Below, piece after piece: positions 1 to 6,829 of a stretch of 7,272 nucleotides of DNA. Positions within the stretch are counted from its first letter, which is position 1; the number at the start of each line of letters is the position of its first letter. The stretch spans positions 1 to 7,272 of the forward strand of contig DLKT01000037.1 in the NCBI GenBank assembly GCA_002477825.1. The letters are read 5' to 3'. The DNA is from Caryophanales bacterium UBA7581. Its GTDB lineage: Bacteria > Bacillota_I > Bacilli_A > RFN20 > CAG-826. The translations under genes were made by a program, and so were the position numbers. Below the pieces are notes generated by a model, which was not told where the DNA came from, did no database searches, and saw nothing but the letters and a program-made list of their open reading frames with translations.

Positions 1-2396
1 ATATCAATCGTTTCACCTTGAGTAATCTGGATTTTTGAAATATCATCTTCTGGAGTATAGCTATATGTTTTTATAAGTTTATTATTCGTTCCATAAACAT
101 GCGTTAGTCTTTCTTTTTTATCATAAGTAAAAGCATATTCGCGTTGAAATCCATTTTCGTCCACTTTATCGCCATCTACATATAATAATTGCCCATTTTC
201 GTTATATCCATATTCTTCAATATAGTCGTTATCGCCATAAATTTTATAACTAATTCGCCCTGTTTTAGGTTGATTCGCCTTATCATCATTTTCATATGCA
301 TAGTATTCTACTTGTGTATTCGTGTCATCTACATAAATATAATCAGGTAATCCATAATTATTATAGTCAAATTCAATTTGACTTCCATTTCCACTTACAA
401 CTTTTTGAATTTGCCGATTAGCGTTATAAGTAATATTTTGTTCTCTTAAAGTTGTTCCATCTTTACTCTCTTTTACTTTAATTAAATCATGATAGTCATT
501 ATATCCATATTCTTCTTTTTTGGATAATGGGTCTAAATAACTTCTTAAGGAATTAGAATTAATTTCAATGACTTCTACACTTGTTTGATTTCTTGTATCA
601 ATTTCTGTTGTTGTTTTTGTTGTTATTGTGTCATAACTATAACTAATATTTCTTTTACTAACCGAATAAACATTTACACATTGTATTCGTTGTGAAATAA
701 TTTCGCCGTCTTCATCATATTCCATTTCTGTGGTATTACCAAAAATATCAACACTTTTGGTTGGTTGATTTCTATCGTTATATTCTTGCACGAGGTCACC
801 ACTGAAACTTGAAGAAGTTAATGATAAAAGGCGATTATTTTGATCCATTGTAGTTCTTACTTCTTCATTACCTGTTTGGACTTTTCTTATCGCTCCATGA
901 TATCCATAAGTAACTTTCTTCCCTATGCTTATTTCATATAAACCAAGCTCTTTCATATAAAATTTTTGATTCCCATCAAAAATAATTTCTACCTTTATTT
1001 TGCTATATTCTTGAGGAGCCTCAATAGAAAAAGTGCTAATATATAAATTAGGTAATACAAAGCCATCTGCTTTCTTTTTCTTTCCTACAAGCTGATTCAA
1101 ATTATCATAAAAATAAACAACAAAAGTATATAAACAATTAAATGAAAGCTTTTCTCTATATCCCACTAAAACCACTGTAAATGGATCACCTTTATGTCCT
1201 GCCTTGGTTATGGTTTGAGAAATACTAGCTTTTGATTTTCCTGATGAAGGCTCTAACTTCAACCACTTTCCTACAAACTTATCATCTAATATGGTTGAAG
1301 TTCCTATTGCATCAGAAAATGTTGTAACTCCATCCACCTCATACTTCAACGAGTCAGATGAAAAATTGCCATTTTCTAATAGATTTTCACTTAGTGTTTT
1401 ATGACTAAATATTTGAAGCGTTCTTGAAGTTTCAATTTCTCTGTTCCATCGATCGTATCGATGGGTTCTTACCCATCCATTTTCATTAACTTCATATTCT
1501 AATTGATTTAAATTATTATAAAAATACAGTGTCTTTTTCCCTTCTATATCTGTTAATGTTGTTTTGCTTCCAGAAACACTTATGGTTTGGATACCCATAA
1601 AAACATTATTGACATAACTACTTATCGTTTTTGTTTGACCTGAGGTTGTAATAACAAGTTTTTTATGAAGTAAAACATCTTCAATTGTTACCGTTGAAGT
1701 TGTTCGTGTAAAAGTATATTTTTCTAGAGTTGTACTACCTTCTTTATATTCTATTTGGGATAAATAATTATTAGAATCATAGGTTAAAAATACTTGGTAA
1801 TTTGTACGACTATTTTTATTTGTAATTTGCTTAAAATTTATCTGGGTTATTTTTTTATCAGATAAATTGGAAATAAATTCAACGGAGCAATTATCATTTG
1901 AATATTTAAACAACATTCCAGATGCAGTAAAATGTTCAAAGTTAAACGAATTTAATGTTTCATATTTGCTTAATCGCTGTAATTTTCGTTTATATGTAAT
2001 TTTAGTTCCATTCGTATCCATTAAAATGTATTCACTAGAAGTAACTAAAAGTTTTTCTCCATTTAACTCATTAAGATAAACACTAGAAGTTTTATTTTCT
2101 CTAACAAATGTTTTTTTCACTCCAAGAACATCCGTTACATAAAAACTATTTTCTTCACTTGATTTATCTAGAAAAGAATGTTGATAGGAAAAAGAAATTC
2201 CTTTTCCAAAATTAGCATATTGACCGACATCTTCACTATTTAAATTATAAAATAATTGTAAACCAAATGGTTTCTTTTCTACTGTCTGTGGTAAAGGAAT
2301 AGTTAAATACGATGTTAAATCCTTCGTATTTACATAAAAAGTAATTTTTCCAATACTTACATTAATAATTTTTTTCTCATTAAGTTCTGTTAACAT
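1..2396 (-). CDS. RHS/YD-repeat protein, N-terminal 798 residues (runs off left edge)
   Basis: I translated this strand row by row and found no stop from the ATG at 2396-2394 to the window edge. The start is supported by AAGGGGG nine bases upstream (2406-2412). There is no Sec signal peptide: the protein opens MLTELNEKKIINVSIG. Residues 1 to about 300 are beta-rich (for example ANFGKGISFSYQ), like the N-terminal shell region of RHS proteins. One YD-like unit is at 312-319 (HRYDRWNR). Residues about 338-492 look like a CBM4/9-type carbohydrate-binding sandwich: they begin NLLENGNF, contain W378, and end FYMKELGLYE. From about 495 the YD-type repeats run on, with MEYDEDGEII (558-567), EEYGYNDYHDLI (628-639), EFDYNNYGLP (675-684), YGYNENGQLL (729-738) and FTYDKKERLTHVYG (756-769). 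In this family the repeats form a cocoon around a C-terminal toxin or effector, which is not visible here. The family assignment is strong. The function, secretion route and full length are unknown. G+C is about 30% in sampled rows. Confidence 0.9.
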   Translation of the reverse strand, partial: MLTELNEKKIINVSIGKITFYVNTKDLTSYLTIPLPQTVEKKPFGLQLFYNLNSEDVGQYANFGKGISFSYQHSFLDKSSEENSFYVTDVLGVKKTFVRENKTSSVYLNELNGEKLLVTSSEYILMDTNGTKITYKRKLQRLSKYETLNSFNFEHFTASGMLFKYSNDNCSVEFISNLSDKKITQINFKQITNKNSRTNYQVFLTYDSNNYLSQIEYKEGSTTLEKYTFTRTTSTVTIEDVLLHKKLVITTSGQTKTISSYVNNVFMGIQTISVSGSKTTLTDIEGKKTLYFYNNLNQLEYEVNENGWVRTHRYDRWNREIETSRTLQIFSHKTLSENLLENGNFSSDSLKYEVDGVTTFSDAIGTSTILDDKFVGKWLKLEPSSGKSKASISQTITKAGHKGDPFTVVLVGYREKLSFNCLYTFVVYFYDNLNQLVGKKKKADGFVLPNLYISTFSIEAPQEYSKIKVEIIFDGNQKFYMKELGLYEISIGKKVTYGYHGAIRKVQTGNEEVRTTMDQNNRLLSLTSSSFSGDLVQEYNDRNQPTKSVDIFGNTTEMEYDEDGEIISQRIQCVNVYSVSKRNISYSYDTITTKTTTEIDTRNQTSVEVIEINSNSLRSYLDPLSKKEEYGYNDYHDLIKVKESKDGTTLREQNITYNANRQIQKVVSGNGSQIEFDYNNYGLPDYIYVDDTNTQVEYYAYENDDKANQPKTGRISYKIYGDNDYIEEYGYNENGQLLYVDGDKVDENGFQREYAFTYDKKERLTHVYGTNNKLIKTYSYTPEDDISKIQITQGETID

Positions 2397-2405
2397 TTTC
2401 TTATT

Positions 2406-2412
2406 CCCCCTT
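2406..2412 (-). promoter_or_regulatory. Ribosome binding site of the YD-repeat gene
   Basis: AAGGGGG lies nine bases before the ATG at 2396. It is the only G-rich run in an otherwise almost pure A/T leader, so it fixes the start. I cannot single out a promoter upstream: the region to 2640 is so A/T-rich that -10-like hexamers occur everywhere, and the best TTGAAA (2442-2447) would place the transcription start almost on this site. Confidence 0.75.
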
Positions 2413-2631
2413 ATATTTATATAATAGCATAAAAAAATTTTTTTCAAATATTTTTCAATATTTTTATAATTATTTTGTATAATAATAAAAAATAAAGGAT
2501 TTTTAGATATAATGAAAAAAATTTTTTATATTTTTATTACGCCATTTTTAAATTATAGAATTAAAATGTAAATAGAATCAATTTTTTTATTTTATTCATA
2601 TCTATTTATAAAATATTTTCATATGTTTTTA
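2413..2631. other. Extremely A/T-rich gene-free stretch
   Basis: No coding sequence is supportable on either strand. By hand count, 18 of the 180 bases from 2461 to 2640 are G or C, far below the genes on either side. One 19-codon plus-strand frame opens at 2512 (MKKIFYIF), but it is short and low-complexity, so I do not call it. This stretch may be the fully eroded 3' end of the toxin remnant, the upstream region of the YD-repeat gene, or both. No terminator with a clear stem and T-tract was found. Confidence 0.6.
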
Positions 2632-2644
2632 TTCAATATTATTA

Positions 2645-3034
2645 TAGATTAAAAATTGCATGATTAATGATTTTTTTAGATTCATTAGGAAAAGGTATAC
2701 TATAAAAACTATTTCAATGAGTAAGTGTGAATTCACGCATTGCTGTATATTTATTTTTAAATCATCTGCTAAATGTTAATTATAATTTTTTTGATTTTGT
2801 ATGTTTTTTTATTGAGCAAATTGAATCCAAAATTTTTTATATTTTTTCTTCATTTCTTTACCTTTTTGATGTTTAATAGTTTGAATCAAGGGAATAACAG
2901 CATCATCAAAAAAAACGATTAATTATTTTATAACATTTAGAGAGAAGTTTCTCTCTCAAATATTAAATTTGGAATTTCCATAACAAGTTTAGATAGAAAG
3001 AATCTAAAATAATACTCTTTTCAATAACTGTTTG
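2645..3034 (-). pseudogene. Decayed AbiEii-type nucleotidyltransferase toxin gene
   Basis: No single frame is open, but in-order fragments in changing frames resemble AbiEii (DUF1814) proteins. In 5'-3' order on the minus strand they are: QTVIEK (3034-3017); then, one base shifted, KEYYFRFFLSKLVMEIP and NLIFERETSL (3020-2940, then a stop); then LSKCYKIINRFF (2944-2909); then FFDDAVIPLIQTIKHQKGKE onward to FWIQFAQ and a stop (2913-2809); then HLADDLKINIQQ to LLIE (2775-2713); then PFPNESKKIINHAIFNL (2695-2645). From memory, the family reads roughly IEKDYYVT, then IPNLVFKGGTSLSKCYK, then INRFSEDID, then LIVET, then FP.E.KK, in the same order. The expected KGGTSL is ERETSL here and EDIDI is DDAVI, so the nucleotidyltransferase residues are gone. 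No match to the C-terminal third is recognisable. It sits directly downstream of an AbiEi-like antitoxin, exactly where the toxin belongs. Identification rests on motif memory, not on a database search. Confidence 0.7.
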
Positions 3035-3080
3035 TTAAATAAAAAAAACGTTACCTAATCATATCATTATATTAAATTTT

Positions 3081-3710
3081 TTATCTTTGCGAGAATTGGT
3101 ATAATATTCCACTATACAATAAATTTTTTATTGTTCTAGAAGGAAAATACTTAGCTAAAGCTAGAAGATCTTCTTTTTTTATTTCGTTCTTTTTCATATA
3201 CAAAATACATGCGTTTTTTACTCTTTTATCTAACTGCTCACATGATTTTATTTCAGAAAAGAATTGTAATATTGTATAAGCTTTAACGTTTTCCTTATTA
3301 ATTAAACAACGTGATTTTCTTAAAATAACCTTTCTTCCATCAATTAATACTATTCGACGTCTCATTGATTCATTATTCGTAATGATTTCAATTATATTTG
3401 ACATCTGAGTTGTAAAAGCAAGCATATTTTGTAAATTGATTCCACTATAAATACCATAGACTTCATCATTATATTCAATATACTTTTTGTTAACTATATC
3501 TTCTACTGTAATTGTAGAAATGCCAATAATCGTCTTTTTTGGCAAATAATATACGCCTTCAATAAAGCAAATGATATTACCTTTTTTCTTTTCTTGGTTA
3601 ATTAATCTAAATACATAGGCTCGTGAGTAGTCGTTGAATAATGCTAGGATTTCACTTGTAAATATCGGTTCATTTTCTTTAAATTTGTTTTTTAATCGTT
3701 CAATTAACAT
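3081..3710 (-). CDS. AbiEi/DUF6088-type antitoxin-like protein
   Basis: An intact 209-residue protein, close to the usual length of DUF6088/AbiEi-like proteins. Residues about 1-60 fit a winged-helix DNA-binding domain ending in the family-typical GVYYLPKK (52-59). The conserved core follows: YSGINLQNMLAFTTQ (88-102), IIEIITNNE (107-114) and VILRKSRCLINKENV (128-142). The basic KVILRKSR stretch may contact nucleic acid. In AbiE systems this protein neutralises the AbiEii toxin without forming a stable complex with it and represses its own operon by binding inverted repeats. The start is fixed by GGAGGTGA six bases upstream. It has its own promoter and is separated from yceD by a terminator, so it is an independent unit. 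Downstream, only a broken toxin remnant remains. It could now act only as a DNA-binding regulator or protect against a related toxin elsewhere; that is inference. Confidence 0.85.
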   Translation of the reverse strand: MLIERLKNKFKENEPIFTSEILALFNDYSRAYVFRLINQEKKKGNIICFIEGVYYLPKKTIIGISTITVEDIVNKKYIEYNDEVYGIYSGINLQNMLAFTTQMSNIIEIITNNESMRRRIVLIDGRKVILRKSRCLINKENVKAYTILQFFSEIKSCEQLDKRVKNACILYMKKNEIKKEDLLALAKYFPSRTIKNLLYSGILYQFSQR

Positions 3711-3716
3711 CTCTAC

Positions 3717-3724
3717 TCACCTCC
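3717..3724 (-). promoter_or_regulatory. Strong ribosome binding site of the antitoxin gene
   Basis: GGAGGTGA, nearly perfect complementarity to the 16S 3' end, lies six bases before the ATG at 3710-3708. It settles the start of the antitoxin-like gene. Confidence 0.85.
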
Positions 3725-3752
3725 ATGAAAGCATAAATTGACTTCATTTTAT

Positions 3753-3781
3753 TGTATACTATTTTCAACATTTTTTATCAA
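3753..3781 (-). promoter_or_regulatory. Sigma-A-type promoter of the antitoxin-like gene
   Basis: The -35 TTGATA (3781-3776) and -10 TATACA (3758-3753) are separated by exactly 17 bases. This predicts a start near 3746 and a 36-base leader that contains the GGAGGTGA site. An imperfect inverted repeat, ATGAA at 3725-3729 and TTCAT at 3743-3747, lies in the leader. It could be an AbiEi-style operator, but five-base arms in A/T-rich DNA may be chance. Confidence 0.65.
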
Positions 3782-3823
3782 AAATTATTTTATAACACCT
3801 TAGCCGTTTTATTGTAAATTACT

Positions 3824-3850
3824 AAAAAGAAAAGAGGCCGTAGCCTCTTT
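3824..3850 (-). terminator. Rho-independent terminator of pheST-yceD, possibly bidirectional
   Basis: On the minus strand an eight-base-pair stem, AAAGAGGC/GCCTCTTT (3850-3843 with 3838-3831), closes a four-base loop and is followed by TTTTCTTTTT. The first bases of the stem belong to the yceD stop codon. Read on the plus strand, the same stem is followed by TTTATTTTT, so it could stop transcription from either side. Confidence 0.88.
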
Positions 3851-4355
3851 ATTTTTCATCATCGTCCCAGTTATCTAAGGCACTAAAACGAGGATCGACG
3901 CTTTCTTCTTTTTTCTTATAATACTCTTCTTCCGTTATCACTTCATAACCTTTTCCGCCTTTAGGTAACGTAGCGCCTTTTTTAACAACTTTCATCGGAA
4001 TTTCCGTGATAATTAAACCGAGAATATAAGGATGTAAATCAATGACATCGCCTTTAACAAAGACAATATTTTCATCATTTTCATATAAATCCGAAGAGGA
4101 GAAATCTAATTCTTCTATGAAATCTAAAGGATAATCCACTTTTTCTAAAGTATAGGCGCATTCTAAATAGAGTTTAGTTTGAATGTGAAATTCAATATGT
4201 GCAATTTCGCCTTCTAAAGTGAGTTCAGCGTGGACATGCACTTTTTCCATATCTAATAAAGAATAAATTCCTTGAATTTCTTCTGAAGTATAGGATTCTA
4301 CGTCTTCTAATTCCATGTGGTTTTTATGACGTAAAATGGAAAATTGAAATTTCAT
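3849..4355 (-). CDS. yceD: YceD/DUF177 family protein
   Basis: 168 residues, normal for DUF177. The family signature is visible: a beta-rich core LTLEGEIAHIEFHIQTKL followed by YLECAYTLEKV (63-73), matching the usual L.C.RCLE pattern with only C66 kept. It continues with VIDLHPYILGLIITEIPM (104-121) and the C-terminal VDPRFSAL (153-160), matching the typical DPR..L ending. YceD proteins are needed for normal 23S rRNA accumulation and are usually encoded directly before rpmF (L32). Here the gene instead starts four bases after the pheT stop and is followed by a terminator, with no rpmF. Its AAGAGGA ribosome binding site (4363-4369) lies in the last codons of pheT, which suggests coupled translation. 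The residue replacing the second family Cys is Y68/T69, so a metal-binding role is doubtful. The tail is strongly acidic (DNWDDDEK). Confidence 0.87.
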   Translation of the reverse strand: MKFQFSILRHKNHMELEDVESYTSEEIQGIYSLLDMEKVHVHAELTLEGEIAHIEFHIQTKLYLECAYTLEKVDYPLDFIEELDFSSSDLYENDENIVFVKGDVIDLHPYILGLIITEIPMKVVKKGATLPKGGKGYEVITEEEYYKKKEESVDPRFSALDNWDDDEK

Positions 4356-4359
4356 GCTG

Positions 4360-6813
4360 TTATCCTCTTAAAACAATACCGTGTTGTTTAAGTAAAGCTT
4401 CTTTAATGGCCATTTCCGCTGCTACGATTTCTTTTTCTTCTAAAGTGCGTTCATCATTTTGATAAATGACTTTTACCGCCACAGATTTATAACCAAAGTC
4501 GATGTGTTCACCTTGATATACATCAAAGACAATGACATCTTTCACTAAAGCTTTTCCCGCTTGTTTCATGGTTTTAATCATGTCACTGACAGGAATATCT
4601 TTTTTAACGATTAACGCTAAGTCACGTTCCACAAATGGGAATTTAGAGGGAGCGACCATCTTCTTTTGACTGGTCTTCACTTCTAATAAAACATCTAAGA
4701 GAAGTTCAAGCATTAAGCAAGGTGCTTTATCTAAATCATAGGCTTTCTTTAAGGTTGGGTGAAGTTCACCAAATGCACCGACAAAGTCTTTTCCAATATA
4801 TAAAGCTGCACTTCTTCCAGGATGGAAGCCGTTTTCTTTCGCTTCTTTATAACGTTCTATACGATATCTTGTTTTTTCAATGCCTAATAATTCTAAAATG
4901 CCTTCTACAATACCTTTCATATGATAGAAATCATATGGCATGGTTTGTAATTCACCTTGATAGGCATCACTTCCATATAAGCCAATAGCTAAATGGGTAT
5001 GGGTAGAAGCTTTGGTATAAACTTCACTGACTTCAAAGAGCGCTAAACGTTTGGCTTTTCTTGCTACGTTATATTGCATCGTGGTTAATAGGGATGGTAA
5101 AAGAGACTTACGCACTTCAGCATGATCATCAGTCATCGGGTGAAGTAAGGTATAAGCGTCTTCTTCTTTAAAGATATGGAACATTTCATTTTCTTTTTTA
5201 GACACTAAGGTGTAAGTTAAAATTTCATCTAAACCGCGATCTAATAAGAAGTAACGAATTTTTCTCTTCTTCATTTGGTTTTCTTTTAAACCACCTAAAG
5301 AAGTTTGTAAAGTTGGAAGTTCACTCTTTACGTGTTCAAAACCTAAAATACGAATGACTTCTTCAGATAAATCCGCGTTTCCCGTAATATCGATACGATG
5401 AGAAGGAACAATGGCTTTTAAATCTTTATATTTAGGATTTTTATCAACCTCCTCAATCTCCTTAAGATTTTTAATATAATCATCAATTTCAACTTTAATA
5501 CCTACTCGCGATAAAACGTCGATAATCTCTTCTTCTTTAAAATCGGTCCCTAAACGATGGTTAATTAAATAAGCACTGGTATAAATAATCGTAGGTTCAT
5601 GATTTAGCGTATCATACGTAGCGGTCTCTTCTTCACTCGTACATCCGCATAAAGAAATGACCATGTTAGCGGCATACGCTAAAACATCATCGGCTTGATG
5701 TGGGTTAATACCTTTAATAAAACGAGCACTGGATTCACTTCCTAAATTTAAACGAATGGAAGTACGACGGACTTGTGCACTCGAGAAATTAGCGGCTTCA
5801 ATCGCTACATTTTTGGTATTTTCGGTCACAGCGCAACTTAACGAACCCATAACACCGGCTAAACACATCGGTTTACCATTTGAGGTAACCACTAAATCGC
5901 CTTTTAAGACATCATACGTTTTTTCATCTAATGCCACAAATGGTCCTTCATAGTCATCACGAACGATGAGTTCTTGTTTTTCTAATAAATCAAGGTCATA
6001 CATATGTAAAGGTTGTCCAGTCATTAACATAATGTAGTTTCCAATATCGACAAGATTATTAATGGAACGAACACCTTCCGCCATTAAGGCTTCTTTTAAA
6101 TAACGTGGGGATTCTTTCACTTGAATACCACGAATGACTTTAATCGAGAATTGTGGGCATTTATCGGTAGTGGAACCTACTTTAAATGCGGTGGGTTGAA
6201 GATTCGTATGATATTCAGGTTTCGGTAAAGTTAAAGTGCGGTCAAATAAGCACGCAACTTCTTTAGCAACATTCATCATGGCGTTACAGTCACTACGATT
6301 GGCTAAGAGTTTTAAATCAAAGACGACATCATCTAAACCTAAATAACCTAAAACATCTTCTTCTCCAACAGGAGCATCATCTGGTAATTCTTCAATACCT
6401 GCCAATTGATAATCGGTAAGGTATTTTTTATCAACACCGAGTTCACTTAAAGAACAGCACATACCGCGACTTTCTACGCCACGAATATTGCCGACTTGAA
6501 TGGTAACTTCGGGTAATTTAGCGCCTACTCTAGCGACGATAACTTTTAAACCTTTTCTTGCGTTTGGCGCACCACAAACGATTTGTTCTACACCATATTT
6601 CATTCCTAAATCCACTTTTAAAACGTGTAAGTGATCGGAATCAGGATGGTTTTTACAGTCAATAATTTGACCAATCACTAAGTTGGTACCTCTAGCAAGA
6701 TAGCTATATTCCTCTACTTCAATACCAGCAAAGGTTAATTTATTTGCAATTTCTTCTGGGGTAATATTCTCTAAATCAACATATTCTTTTAACCATTTTA
6801 AACTGACTTTCAT
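4360..6813 (-). CDS. pheT: Phenylalanyl-tRNA synthetase beta subunit
   Basis: 817 residues, full length for bacterial PheT, which pairs with PheS as an alpha2-beta2 enzyme charging tRNA-Phe in the cytoplasm. Domain order is complete. N-terminal MKVSLKWLKEYVDL is followed by an EMAP/OB-type tRNA-binding domain (about 42-150: HPDSDHLHVLKVDLG, IVCGAPNARKG, IRGVESRGMCCSLSELG). Next is the B3/B4 editing domain (about 215-390: SINNLVDIGNYIMLMTGQPL then HMYDLD, AGVMGS, SSARFIKGINP). The B5 domain follows (about 408-495: LINHRLGTDFKEEEIIDVLS and ADLSEEVIRILGFEHV), then the catalytic-like B6/B7 region. A C-terminal FDX-ACB anticodon-binding domain starts near KFPFVERDLALIV and ends with GIVLRG. The ATG is fixed by AGGGAGGT eight bases upstream, which overlaps the pheS stop. 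Expression probably follows that of pheS; any leader control, such as a T-box, would lie outside the window. Nothing abnormal was seen. Confidence 0.98.
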   Translation of the reverse strand: MKVSLKWLKEYVDLENITPEEIANKLTFAGIEVEEYSYLARGTNLVIGQIIDCKNHPDSDHLHVLKVDLGMKYGVEQIVCGAPNARKGLKVIVARVGAKLPEVTIQVGNIRGVESRGMCCSLSELGVDKKYLTDYQLAGIEELPDDAPVGEEDVLGYLGLDDVVFDLKLLANRSDCNAMMNVAKEVACLFDRTLTLPKPEYHTNLQPTAFKVGSTTDKCPQFSIKVIRGIQVKESPRYLKEALMAEGVRSINNLVDIGNYIMLMTGQPLHMYDLDLLEKQELIVRDDYEGPFVALDEKTYDVLKGDLVVTSNGKPMCLAGVMGSLSCAVTENTKNVAIEAANFSSAQVRRTSIRLNLGSESSARFIKGINPHQADDVLAYAANMVISLCGCTSEEETATYDTLNHEPTIIYTSAYLINHRLGTDFKEEEIIDVLSRVGIKVEIDDYIKNLKEIEEVDKNPKYKDLKAIVPSHRIDITGNADLSEEVIRILGFEHVKSELPTLQTSLGGLKENQMKKRKIRYFLLDRGLDEILTYTLVSKKENEMFHIFKEEDAYTLLHPMTDDHAEVRKSLLPSLLTTMQYNVARKAKRLALFEVSEVYTKASTHTHLAIGLYGSDAYQGELQTMPYDFYHMKGIVEGILELLGIEKTRYRIERYKEAKENGFHPGRSAALYIGKDFVGAFGELHPTLKKAYDLDKAPCLMLELLLDVLLEVKTSQKKMVAPSKFPFVERDLALIVKKDIPVSDMIKTMKQAGKALVKDVIVFDVYQGEHIDFGYKSVAVKVIYQNDERTLEEKEIVAAEMAIKEALLKQHGIVLRG

Positions 6814-6821
6814 CGTACTTT

Positions 6822-6829
6822 ACCTCCCT
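6822..6829 (-). promoter_or_regulatory. Ribosome binding site of pheT overlapping the pheS stop
   Basis: AGGGAGGT ends eight bases before the pheT ATG at 6813. Its first two bases lie inside the pheS stop codon TAG (6830-6828), so termination on pheS delivers ribosomes to the pheT start. This arrangement fits the equal subunit amounts the enzyme needs. Confidence 0.8.

Noticed and set aside
1867..2079. Plus-strand open frame of 70 codons
   Set aside because: It lies wholly opposite the continuous minus-strand YD-repeat frame and resembles no family.
2512..2571. Short plus-strand frame MKKIFYIFITPFLNYRIKM with an AAAGGA upstream
   Set aside because: It has only 19 codons of low-complexity sequence in DNA of about 10% G+C, and the spacing from AAAGGA is too long. 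Nothing supports translation.
2715..2742. Inverted repeat CAATG..GTGAATTCAC..CATTG, as an operator or attachment site
   Set aside because: It lies inside a fragment of the toxin remnant, has unequal spacers (7 and 1 bases), and no second copy was seen. Chance in A/T-rich DNA is enough.
2935..2961. Hairpin AGAGAGAA..TTCTCTCT with flanking ATTT/AAAT arms, as a terminator
   Set aside because: No T-tract follows directly on either strand, and the bases are accounted for by the AbiEii-like fragments TSL and LSKCYK, so it is probably a by-product of the CT repeat.
2397..3080. CRISPR array, small RNA or riboswitch in the gene-poor region
   Set aside because: No regularly spaced direct repeats, no G/C-rich structured core and no clear promoter-terminator pair were found. 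Much of it is explained as a decayed coding sequence.
4722..4988. Plus-strand open frame of 88 codons opposite pheT
   Set aside because: It is antisense to a well-conserved part of pheT; the composition reflects the reverse complement of PheT codons.
5756..5953. Plus-strand open frame of 65 codons opposite pheT
   Set aside because: It is antisense to the B3/B4 domain coding region of pheT, with no supporting ribosome binding site or family.
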